Of a stretch of 64,000 nt of DNA, positions 16,969 to 25,700 are shown in pieces; positions within the stretch are counted from its first letter, which is position 1, and every line of letters begins with the position of its first letter. The notes beneath the pieces were generated by a model. The model searched no databases. It saw only the letters and a program-made list of their open reading frames with translations, and was not told the origin of the DNA. Made by a program: the position numbers and the translations under genes. Source of the stretch: Burkholderia sp. (GTDB lineage: Bacteria > Pseudomonadota > Gammaproteobacteria > Burkholderiales > Burkholderiaceae); assembly GCA_031253835.1 (NCBI GenBank), contig JAIRVP010000063.1:32099-96098 (forward strand), read 5' to 3'.

Positions 16969-17889
16969 TCACGCCCACGCGGCATCCCACGCCGGCTGCG
17001 CGAACCACGTCGCGAGGAACGCGACGAGCTTCGACGCCCGTGCGCTGCCGCGCGCCTGCTGGCGCAGCACGTGGATCGTCGCCGGCTCGGGCGCCGCCGC
17101 GTACTGCGGCAGCACCGCGCGCAACCGTCCGTCGCGCAGCGCGTCCCCCGCGAGCCAGGTCGGCAGGTGCGCGAGACCGAGCCCGTCGAGCGCCGCTTCG
17201 AGCAACGCCTCCGAATGATTGCTGCGAAACCGCGGTTGCGCCGGCACGTGGCGACGCTCGCCGAAGCGCCACGCGCCCGGCGGCGGCGCGCCGTGCCACG
17301 CGAGACAGTCGTGACCGGCGAGCGCGTCCGGCGAGTCGGGCTCGCCGCGCCGTGCGAGATAGGCCGCGCTCGCGCACAGCACGCGCCGCTGCGGCGCAAG
17401 CACGGTCGCAACCAGGCGCGTGTCCTCGAGCGGGCCGATGCGCACCGCGAGATCGACGTCGGAGCCGAGCCGCGCACCCTGCAGGTCGACCATGCTGTCG
17501 GTCAGCACCAGGTCGACCTGCAGCGCCGGATGACGCTGCATGAACGCCGCCAGCGCGGCCATCAGGTGCCGCCGGCCGAACGGTGCCGGACAGTCGACGC
17601 GCAGCAGCCCGCTCGGCTCGTCGTGCTGGCTGTGCAGGTCTTCCTGCAAGCCGCGCAGTTCGGCGAGCATCCGCGTCGCGCGCCCGTACAGCAGCTGCCC
17701 GGCCTCGGTCGGCCGCAGCGCGTGCGTGGTGCGATGCAGGAGACGGATGCCGAGCTGTGCCTCGAGCCGGTCGATGCGCCGCGTGACCGACGACGCGGCG
17801 ACGCCGAGCCGGCGCGCGGCTGCCGAGAAGCTCTGCTGGTCGACCACGTCGACGAACAGCGCGAGATGCGGGGAAAGGAAGTCGTCCAT
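16969..17889 (-). CDS. LysR-family transcriptional regulator
   Basis: A 306-residue LysR-type regulator. The N-terminal winged helix-turn-helix is clear: FVDVVDQQSFSAAARRLGVA, then SSVTRRIDRLEAQLGIRLLHRTT. The effector domain follows, with LLRVDCPAPFGRRHLMAAL. The sequence resembles the CrgA/DmlR-like subgroup. The gene is divergent from a quinone-reductase-type dehydrogenase with a 160-base gap, the standard layout for a LysR regulator and its target. The inducer is not deducible. It converges on the M1 peptidase terminator. Confidence 0.93.
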   Translation of the reverse strand: MDDFLSPHLALFVDVVDQQSFSAAARRLGVAASSVTRRIDRLEAQLGIRLLHRTTHALRPTEAGQLLYGRATRMLAELRGLQEDLHSQHDEPSGLLRVDCPAPFGRRHLMAALAAFMQRHPALQVDLVLTDSMVDLQGARLGSDVDLAVRIGPLEDTRLVATVLAPQRRVLCASAAYLARRGEPDSPDALAGHDCLAWHGAPPPGAWRFGERRHVPAQPRFRSNHSEALLEAALDGLGLAHLPTWLAGDALRDGRLRAVLPQYAAAPEPATIHVLRQQARGSARASKLVAFLATWFAQPAWDAAWA

Positions 17890-18049
17890 GCCGGGCCTTC
17901 GGATTTGGCTATGCGTTTATCGCAAAACAATCATCCGCCTTTGCACGTTTCCGCGTCAAATCGGGCCGACTAGACTGCACGCATCCTTTTCATTTGCTGC
18001 ACGCGTGCCCCACCAGGCCGCACGGCAGCCATCCGTCACGGAGATCATC

Positions 18050-19027
18050 ATGCGCAGCATCCACTTCGACGCCCCCGCCGCCGACATCGAGTCGCTCGAC
18101 GCGCGCGTCCGCGAAATCGACACGCCCGTCCCGGCCGACGGCCAGATGCTGATCGAGGTGCGCGCGGCCGGCGTGAACCCGAGCGACGTGAAGGCCGCGC
18201 TCGGCCGCATGCCGCATGCGGTGTGGCCGCGCACGCCCGGACGCGACTGGGCCGGCATCGTGCGCAGCGGCCCGGACGGCTGGATCGGCGCGCCGGTGTG
18301 GGGCTCGGGCGGCGATCTCGGCGTCGGGCGCAACGGCTCGCACGCGGAATGGCTCGTGCTCGATGCGGCGCACGTGCGCCGCAAGCCGGCCGTGCTGACG
18401 CTCGACGAAGCAGCCGGCGTCGGCGTGCCGTTCGTCACCGCGTACGAAGGCTTGCGGCGGGCCGGCATGCCGGCGGCCGGCGACGTCGTGCTCGTGTTCG
18501 GCGCGAACGGCAAGGTCGGCCAGGCCGCGATCCAGCTCGCGAGCGCGCAAGGCGCGACCGTGATCGGCGTCGAGCGCAGCGCCGGCGGCTATCGCGGCCA
18601 CGCGTCGGGCGACGTGCACATGATCGACGCGTCGAAAGAACCGGTGGCCGACGCGGTGCGCGCGGCGACCGGCGGCCACGGCGCGGACATCGTCTACAAC
18701 ACGGTCGGCAGTCCGTATTTCGAAGCCGCGAACGCGTCGATGGCGATCGGCGCGCGGCAGATCTTCATCTCGACGATCGACCGCAGCGTGCCGTTCGACA
18801 TCTTCGCGTTCTATCGCGGCCAGCACACGTTCGTGGGGATCGATTCGCTGCAGCTCGGCGGCGCCGCGGTCGCGCAGATCCTCGACACGCTCGCGCCCGG
18901 CTTCGGCAACGGCACGCTGCGCCCGTTCCCGATCGGCGACGACTACGTATACACGCTCGACCGCGCGCACGACGCCTACCGCGCGGTGCTGGCCGGTGCG
19001 CGCGAGCGCGTGATCCTCAAGCCCTGA
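18050..19027 (+). CDS. Quinone oxidoreductase-like MDR-family dehydrogenase
   Basis: A 325-residue medium-chain dehydrogenase/reductase. The N-terminal GroES-like domain has LIEVRAAGVNPSDVKAALG and TPGRDWAGIV; the Rossmann part has the nucleotide-binding VVLVFGANGKVGQAAIQLA (about residues 146-165). The zinc-binding cysteines and histidines of alcohol dehydrogenases are absent, so it belongs with the NADPH:quinone reductases or enoyl reductases. The start at 18050 matches the conserved N terminus; the longer upstream frame overlaps the LysR gene. It is probably regulated by the divergent LysR protein and followed 24 bases later by a XapX gene. Confidence 0.9.
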   Translation: MRSIHFDAPAADIESLDARVREIDTPVPADGQMLIEVRAAGVNPSDVKAALGRMPHAVWPRTPGRDWAGIVRSGPDGWIGAPVWGSGGDLGVGRNGSHAEWLVLDAAHVRRKPAVLTLDEAAGVGVPFVTAYEGLRRAGMPAAGDVVLVFGANGKVGQAAIQLASAQGATVIGVERSAGGYRGHASGDVHMIDASKEPVADAVRAATGGHGADIVYNTVGSPYFEAANASMAIGARQIFISTIDRSVPFDIFAFYRGQHTFVGIDSLQLGGAAVAQILDTLAPGFGNGTLRPFPIGDDYVYTLDRAHDAYRAVLAGARERVILKP

Positions 19028-19051
19028 CGCCGGACCACACGGGAGACCGCC

Positions 19052-19204
19052 ATGATGGATTACGTGACCTCGCTCGCGGTGGGCCTCGGCGTCGGCGTGC
19101 TGTACGCGCTGCTGCACGTGCGCTCGCCGGCCCCGCCGCTCGTCGCGCTCGTCGGCCTGCTCGGGATGGTGATCGGCGAGCGCGCGATCGCGCTGCTGCG
19201 CTGA
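19052..19204 (+). CDS. XapX domain protein, 50 residues
   Basis: A small membrane protein with two hydrophobic segments: SLAVGLGVGVLYALLHV and PPLVALVGLLGMVIGERAI. The pattern GxxxGxxYxLLxVxSPAPPxxALxGLxGMxxGE is that of the XapX family, often found beside transporter or dehydrogenase genes; function unknown. A gggaga ribosome-binding site precedes the tandem ATGATG start. It probably shares a transcript with the preceding oxidoreductase. Confidence 0.85.
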   Translation: MMDYVTSLAVGLGVGVLYALLHVRSPAPPLVALVGLLGMVIGERAIALLR

Positions 19205-19225
19205 CGAGCCGGTGCGGCTGCCGCG

Positions 19226-20254
19226 CTAGCGGTCGCCGCGACGGCGGAACGCCCACCAGGCAGCGAGCCCGGTGAAGCCCGCGACGAGCAGCACCATCAG
19301 CCAGAAGCCGTGCTTGTTTTCCGAGAACGGCACGCCGCCGACGTTCATCCCGAAAAAGCCGGCGACGATGTTGATCGGCAACGCGATCACGGTCACGAGC
19401 GTCAGCGTGAACAGCGTCCGGTTGTTCTGCTCGTCGAGACGCGAGCCGATCTCTTCCTGCAAAAGCTTGATCCGTTCGTTGAGCCCCGCCAGGTCGGCGA
19501 GCACCAGCGAGAACTCTTCGGTCGATTCGCGCAGCTCCTGCACGTCTTCCAGGTGCAGCCACGCGGGCGGTTTCGCGAGCAGCCGGAAGATCGACCCGGG
19601 TTCCGGCGCGAGCATGCGCTGCAGGCGCGTCAGCGTGCGGCGCATCGCGCCGAGCTCGATGCGGCTCGACGTGAGCCGCTGCGACAGGAAGCGATCCTCG
19701 ATGCGGTCGACGTCGACGCTCGTGCGCCGCATGATCTGGATCAGCAGGTCGGCCTGGTCGCGCAGCAGGTGCACGAGCAGTTCCGCGGGCGACCTGAACT
19801 GCTCGCCGTCGCGCACGCACGCGCGCAACGTGTCGACCGAGCGCAGCGGCTTGAGCCGCGCGGTCACCATGATGCGCTGCTCGACGTGGACGAACAGCGT
19901 CGCGATCTCCGACGGCGTCAGTTCGAGGTTGAACATCACGTCGTTGACGATCGCGCGCAGCGCGCCGTCCTCCTGCTCGATGCGGGTCGAACGCGACCCT
20001 TCGTGGAGAAATTCGAAGAAGCTGTCGGGCAGCCCGAGATGCGTGCGCATCCAGCGCTCGCTCGCGCCATGCGCGAGATTGAAGTGCAGCCAGACGAAAT
20101 CGCCCGACGCGCCCGCGCCGTGCGCGCGACACGTGCGCAGCCACGCGGCGGCCGCGTCGGCATCGAGCGTCGCGCCGGAACCGCCCGGGACGAAGCGGAA
20201 GCCGCACACCATGCCGGACGTATCGGCGCCGTAAGTCTGTACGATCAGGTCCAT
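19226..20254 (-). CDS. zntB: Zinc transporter ZntB (CorA family)
   Basis: A 342-residue CorA-superfamily channel/transporter. A long cytoplasmic N-terminal domain begins MDLIVQTYGADTSG. Two C-terminal helices follow, with the family signature GMN in FFGMNVGGVPFSENKHGFW between them. The ZntB branch mediates proton-coupled zinc transport in characterised relatives; the Mg-specific CorA has a different loop. The start at 20254 is chosen over an ATG 12 codons upstream because the family N terminus begins here. It is convergent with XapX and faces a hairpin at 20409-20429 upstream. Confidence 0.88.
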   Translation of the reverse strand: MDLIVQTYGADTSGMVCGFRFVPGGSGATLDADAAAAWLRTCRAHGAGASGDFVWLHFNLAHGASERWMRTHLGLPDSFFEFLHEGSRSTRIEQEDGALRAIVNDVMFNLELTPSEIATLFVHVEQRIMVTARLKPLRSVDTLRACVRDGEQFRSPAELLVHLLRDQADLLIQIMRRTSVDVDRIEDRFLSQRLTSSRIELGAMRRTLTRLQRMLAPEPGSIFRLLAKPPAWLHLEDVQELRESTEEFSLVLADLAGLNERIKLLQEEIGSRLDEQNNRTLFTLTLVTVIALPINIVAGFFGMNVGGVPFSENKHGFWLMVLLVAGFTGLAAWWAFRRRGDR

Positions 20255-20408
20255 CGTGTCGAAGGTCGTGCGGCGCGCGACGCGCCGCACATCGCGGGTC
20301 GCGGGCCCGCGCCGGGAAAAGAAAGGAGACGTATGCCCGACGGGCGTGACGCGCTCGTGACAGCATCAGGCCGCATCATACCGGCAGCTTCCTCGCCCCC
20401 AAAGCAAC

Positions 20409-20429
20409 GCGCCGCCCAACGGGCGGCGC
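20409..20429. terminator. GC-rich hairpin upstream of zntB
   Basis: gcgccgccc-aac-gggcggcgc is a perfect 9-base stem just after the stop of the reverse-strand gene at 20461. There is no clear T-run, so it may be a weak terminator for that gene. Confidence 0.45.
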
Positions 20430-20460
20430 GGATCATGCATGGCGGCAGGCGCAAGACGCG

Positions 20461-21438
20461 TTACTGCCGCGTCTCCGACTGCGCGGCGCTCGGGCACGCG
20501 GGATCCTTGCCCCAGTGGCCGTCACACACGCGCCAGCGGCACAGCTGATCCTCGAAGAAACCGCGCTCCGAACACTCCTTCACGCGCGACGCGAGCGAGC
20601 CGGTCGTCGCTGCCGTCTTGGTCGGCACGACCTGCCCCTTCTGCGCGGCGAGCTTCTTGTCGGCCGGCTTCGTGCGCGCGACGAGCGCCGCGAGCAGATC
20701 GGCATCCGGATCGTCCTTTGCGCCCGCCTTCGCGGTACGGGTCGACGTCGCATCGCGGCGCTTCTTCGCCTGCGCGAGCTCCACCTCTTGTTCCTTGCGA
20801 TGCTTGCGGGCCTCGGCCTTTGTCTCGGCCTTCGTGTCGGCCTTGCCGTGCGCCGCGACCTTCGTGCTCTTCGTGGCGTCGGCCTTCGCGGTCTTCGTCG
20901 TCGCGGCCGCAACGGCCGTGGCCGTCGCGGCTGCGGCTGCACCGGCGGTGGCGGCGCCCGATGCGTCGTCGGCGCCACTGGCCAGTGCGCGCGACAGGCG
21001 GCTGCCGTCCGCGGCGGACGCGGACGATGCGGATGCAACGGTCTGGGAAGCCGAATCGTCGTTGACGATCGTGGCCGGTTGGACGGCGGACGCGGCGGAC
21101 GCGCCATTCTGCGCGACCTGCGCGGCGACACTGCTGGCCGGTGCGGCCTTCGCCGGCGCGGCTGCCGCGGGCTCGGCGGCGGCCGTCACGGCGGCAACCT
21201 GCTCGCCCGCATGCTGCTGCATGCGCCACGCGCCCCAGCCGCCGACGGCGACCACCAGTGCGACCACGGCGGCGATCGGCGCCTTCAGCGAACGGCGCGG
21301 CGGTTCGGCAGGCGGCGTGACACGGCCTTCCAGATTCGCGAGAATGCGCGACTGCTGAGGTCCTTCCTTGCCTGCCGGTTTCGTATCGGACAGCAGGCTG
21401 GGCGGAGTTTTCGAATTTGAATTTTCCGGCGCACTCAT
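20461..21438 (-). CDS. T6SS-linked single-pass membrane protein with Cys-rich C terminus
   Basis: A 325-residue protein of unknown function. A short cytoplasmic part with RILANLEGRVTPPAEPPRR is followed by one transmembrane helix, APIAAVVALVVAVGGWGAW (about residues 50-70). Then comes a long Ala/Lys-rich low-complexity periplasmic linker and a C-terminal module with four cysteines: VKECSERGF, LCRWRVCDGHWG and DPACP. It is divergent from the tagX-like gene at the T6SS edge. A TagY-type accessory assignment is possible from remembered Burkholderia gene order, but I cannot verify it. The tail may be disulphide-bonded and reach the cell wall. Confidence 0.7.
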   Translation of the reverse strand: MSAPENSNSKTPPSLLSDTKPAGKEGPQQSRILANLEGRVTPPAEPPRRSLKAPIAAVVALVVAVGGWGAWRMQQHAGEQVAAVTAAAEPAAAAPAKAAPASSVAAQVAQNGASAASAVQPATIVNDDSASQTVASASSASAADGSRLSRALASGADDASGAATAGAAAAATATAVAAATTKTAKADATKSTKVAAHGKADTKAETKAEARKHRKEQEVELAQAKKRRDATSTRTAKAGAKDDPDADLLAALVARTKPADKKLAAQKGQVVPTKTAATTGSLASRVKECSERGFFEDQLCRWRVCDGHWGKDPACPSAAQSETRQ

Positions 21439-21449
21439 TCAGCGTCTCA

Positions 21450-21479
21450 TTGAATCCTGGTTTAATTCACCGCGATAAT
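21450..21479 (+). promoter_or_regulatory. Candidate promoter of the tagX-like gene
   Basis: ttgaat (21450-21455), an 18-base spacer and gataat (21474-21479) precede the TTG start at 21560 by about 80 bases. Confidence 0.5.
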
Positions 21480-21559
21480 ATAGCCCGGCCTCTCGAAGCA
21501 GCCTGATTCTAAGAGCAAGCATTGCAAAACACAATCAATTCCAATTTCCGGGGATTTCT

Positions 21560-22405
21560 TTGATTGCCGTCGCACTCGTCGCCTATTTCGCCCTTGCCGT
21601 CGCGGTTGCGGCACTGTTGCTTTTACCGGGTATCCGCGCGACCGTTTTCGAATCCGTCGCCCAGTTTCACGGCCGCCTTACGCGCCGTGCGAACGATCGC
21701 GCCGCGCGTACGCGGAGTCAGATTGTTAAATCGGCAAGCGTTACGCGCGGCGCTTTAAACGATGCGCAAAATTTACTGGTTCGCCGGCGCTTGATGATTA
21801 TGGTATCGGCAGGTATTCTTGCGACGCCGCCATTGGTCGCCATTGCGTTACGCGGCCGGCAATTGTTCCAGTACGACGACACGGCGCGCGTGCCCGACGA
21901 GAAGATCGCCGCGCTGCTGCAGGGCGAGCAGCTCGTGCCGCCGCCGCCGCTGCCGCCGGAAGTCTTCGCCACCAAGGAAGTCGAGCAGATACGCCCGGCG
22001 CTGAAGGATGCGAGCCGCGACTGGAACCTGCTGGACCCGGATTTCCGTACGCGTTTGCTGCTGGTCTACAAGATCATGCACGAACAACACGGTTATGAAA
22101 TGGCGCTGCTGGAAGGGTACCGAAGCCCGGAACGGCAGAACCGGCTGGCGCAAATGGGCGGCAACGTGACCAACGCGGCAGCCTTCCAGAGTTATCACCA
22201 ATTCGGGCTGGCGGCCGACAACGCATTCCTGCGCGACGGCAAGCTGGTCATTTCCGAGAAAGATCCGTGGGCGATGCGCGGCTACCAGTTGTACGGCCAG
22301 GTCGCCGAACAAGTCGGCCTGACCTGGGGCGGCCGATGGAAAATGATGGATCTCGGGCACGTGGAATACCATAAACCCGGTTTTAAACTGGGACGCGGCA
22401 GCTAG
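21560..22405 (+). CDS. tagX: TagX-like peptidoglycan peptidase (M15/VanY fold)
   Basis: A 281-residue protein with two N-terminal membrane segments (AVALVAYFALAVAVAALLLL, then IMVSAGILATPPLVAIAL). A periplasmic M15-type peptidase domain follows, with LEGYRSPERQNRLAQMG, a SYHQFGLAADNAF zinc-ligand region (His and Asp) and GHVEYHKPGF near the end, so a complete zinc site is likely. The T6SS protein TagX cleaves peptidoglycan to let the apparatus through the wall; the location beside tssM supports that role. The start appears to be TTG, because the first membrane helix lies upstream of the first ATG. Confidence 0.8.
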   Translation: MIAVALVAYFALAVAVAALLLLPGIRATVFESVAQFHGRLTRRANDRAARTRSQIVKSASVTRGALNDAQNLLVRRRLMIMVSAGILATPPLVAIALRGRQLFQYDDTARVPDEKIAALLQGEQLVPPPPLPPEVFATKEVEQIRPALKDASRDWNLLDPDFRTRLLLVYKIMHEQHGYEMALLEGYRSPERQNRLAQMGGNVTNAAAFQSYHQFGLAADNAFLRDGKLVISEKDPWAMRGYQLYGQVAEQVGLTWGGRWKMMDLGHVEYHKPGFKLGRGS

Positions 22406-22483
22406 CCAGGGCTGCCGGACAGGAAATAATGAGGGCGGCATGGGGCTTTTTAATATCCCGGCAGGAAACGATATGGGCGACGC

Positions 22484-22515
22484 AAAAAATCGGGCATTCC
22501 GGTGCGCGATTTTTT
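22484..22515 (+). terminator. Hairpin between tagX-like gene and tssM
   Basis: aaaaaatcg/cgatttttt stem with a GC-rich loop region in the 304-base gap. It may attenuate or separate transcription of the two genes. Nothing else is recognised in 22406-22709. Confidence 0.55.
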
Positions 22516-22709
22516 CCGGCCGCCGCTTCCGTTTTAAATCTCACAGCGTCCTTTCATTAATGCGCGCGCCTTCTCCGATGCCGCGGGCGCATTGATGCCG
22601 GCCCCCTTCATCCCGTTTGACAGCATGGCGACACATCGCGGCGCCACCCTTGCCGCTCGACGCGCCTGCGTCGTCGCCTCACCGAATCGCACCGGAACCT
22701 GAACGTCCT

Positions 22710-25700
22710 ATGCAACGCATCCTCAACGTGCTGACTCATCCGCGTACGCTCTCGATTGTCGGGATCGTCGCGCTAGCGGCGATCCTCTTCATCGTCGCCG
22801 ACATGCTGCAGCTGCCGCTCCTGTGGGCGGCGATCGCGTTCGCGGCGATCCTCGCGCTGTGGCTCGTCGTCGCGCTGTGGCGCCGCTGGCGCGTGAAGCG
22901 CGCGAACCAGCAGCTCGGCCAGGTGCTCGAGGAGCAGGCGGAAACCGGCAAGATCGCCGCGCCCGCCGCCGCCGCGCTCGCCCCCGATTCGAAGACCGCC
23001 GACCTCGATGTGCTGCGCACGCGCCTGTCGGATGCGGTGAAGACGATCAAGACGTCGAAGATCGGCCAGGTGTCGGGCGGCTCCGCGCTGTACGAACTGC
23101 CGTGGTACATCGTGATCGGCAACCCGGCCGCCGGCAAGAGCAGCGCCGTGCTCAACTCCGGCCTGCAATTCCCGTTCGCGGACAAGAACAGCGCGGTGAT
23201 CCACGGCATCGGCGGCACGCGTAACTGCGACTGGTTCTTCACGACCGAAGGCATCCTGCTCGACACGGCCGGCCGCTATTCGGTGCACGAGGAAGACCGC
23301 AGCGAGTGGCTCGGCTTCCTCGGCCTGCTCAAGCGCTATCGCCCGAAGGCGCCGATCAACGGCATCATCGTCACCGCGAGCATCGCCGAACTCACCGGCA
23401 ACCGCCCCGAATTCGCGATCAACCTCGCGAAAAACCTCCGCCAGCGCGTTCAGGAGCTGACGGAAAAGCTCGAAGTGTTCGCGCCGGTCTACGTGATGTT
23501 CACGAAGGCCGACCTGATCACCGGCTTCACCGAATTCTTCAGCAGCAGCGACAAGCACGAGTACGACCGCGTGTGGGGCGCCACCCTGCCCTACGAGCCC
23601 GACGACAAGCGTGACGTCGTCGCGCAGTTCGACACGCACTTCGAGGAGCTGTACGAAGGGCTGAAGGAAATCAGCGTCGCGCAACTGTCGCTGTCGCGCG
23701 GCAACCAGCTGTCGCCGGGCCAGTTGAGCTTCCCGCTGGAATTCTCGACGATCAAGCCGTCGCTGCGCGCGTTCCTCGCGACGCTGTTCGAGAACAACCC
23801 GTTCCAGTACAAGCCGATCTTCCGCGGCTTCTACTTCACCAGCGCACTGCAGGAAGGCGAAACCAACAGCGCGGCCGCTCAGCGCATCGCGCACCGCTTC
23901 GGCCTCGACGGGAACGCGCTGCCGAAGCCGCACAGCGCGTTCTCGAAGAACGGCTTCTTCCTGCGCGACCTGTTCTCGAAGGTGATCTTCGCGGACCGCC
24001 AGACGGTGCGCCAGTTCGCGAGCCCGACCAAGACGCGGCTGCGCTACGCGACCTTCTTCGGCTTCGTCGCGGCGCTCGCGATCGCGCTCGGCGGCTGGAC
24101 CTGGTCGACGATCGGCAACCAGCAGCTCGTGTCGAACGTGCAGGCCGACCTCGACAACGTCACGCGCCTGCAGCAGGGCCGCAACGACCTGCAGTCGCGC
24201 CTGCAGGCGATGGACATCCTCGAAGACCGGATCGAACAGCTCGAGCAGTTCCGCCGCGACAAGCCGCTGTCGGTGTCGCTCGGCCTGTACCAGGGCGACC
24301 GTCTCGAGCAGCACCTGCTGACCGAGTACTACAACGGCGTGCGCCAGATCCTGCTGGCCCCCGTGTCGCAGAACCTCGCGTCGTTCATGAAGGACGTGAA
24401 CGCACACCCCGAACAGCTCGTGCCGATGACGCGCCCGCCCGAATCGGGCGCCGTGCAGGGCGGCACGCTGCCGGTCTCGACCAACGCGGCAGGCGCCGCG
24501 CCGCAGGCCGGCGCCGCACTGGCCGCGTCGGGTGCCGCGCCGGCCGCCGCGCCGCAACAGGCTGCCGCACCGCAGGGCGGCCTCTACAGCGACGCGTCGC
24601 CGACCAACGTGCAGGACGCGTACAACGCGCTGAAGACGTACCTGATGCTGTCCGACAAGCGCCACGTCGAGCAGGCACACCTGACCGACCAGCTCGCCCG
24701 CTTCTGGCGCGGCTGGCTCGAGACGAATCGCGGCAACATGCCGCGTGACGAGATGATCAAGAGCGCCGAGCGCATGATCTCGTTCTACCTGTCCCGCGTG
24801 AACGACAACGACTGGCCGATGATCGACGCGAACCTCGCGCTCGTCGACCAGACCCGCGAGAACCTGCGCCGCGTCGTACGCGGCATGCCGGCCCGCCAGC
24901 GCGTCTACGAGGAAATCAAGGCACGCGCGTCGACCCGCTTCGCGCCGATGACCATCGCGCGCATCGTCGGCGACGGCAACCAGTCGCTCGTGGCGGGCAG
25001 CTACGCGATTCCGGGCACGTTCACGCGTGAAGCGTGGTTCGACTACGTGCAGCCGGCGATCCGCGATGCGGCGACCAAGGAACTGCAGGCGAAGGACTGG
25101 GTGCTGAACACGTCGACGCAGGACGACCTGACGCTGGAAGGCAGCCCCGAGCAGATCCAGAAGACGCTCGTCGGCATGTACAAGACCGAGTACGCGCAGC
25201 ACTGGCAGAAGTTCATGCAGGGCATCGCGGTGCAGGGCTTCAGCAGCTTCGGCCAGGCCGTCGACGGGATGAACCGCCTCGGCGACCCGCAGGATTCGCC
25301 GATCCGCAAGATCCTCGAGACCGCGTACGACCAGACGTCGTGGGACAACCCGTCGCTCGCGAACGTGACGATCAAGAAGGCGCAGACGGGCGTCGTAAAC
25401 TGGGTCAAGCAGCTGTTCTCGCGCTCGCAGGCCGGCCAGGTGGCGGCCGCCAACATCGACATCAACGGCAATCCGGCCGAGGTGCCGATGGGTCCGATCG
25501 GCCAGGAGTTCATCGGGCTCGCGCGGATCGTCGCGACGCATGACGGCACGTCGATGCTCAAGGGCTACATGGAGTCGCTGTCGAAGGTCCGTACCCGCTT
25601 CAACGTGATCAAGAACCAGGGCGACCCGGGCCCGGGCGCGCGCCAGCTGATGCAGCAGACGCTCGACGGCAACGGTTCGGAACTCGCCGATTCGCTGAAG

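Noticed and set aside
20735..21160. Low-complexity Ala/Lys-coding stretch as a possible DNA repeat array or CRISPR
   Set aside because: No regular direct repeats with spacers; the pattern is explained by the Ala/Lys-rich linker of the reverse-strand protein.
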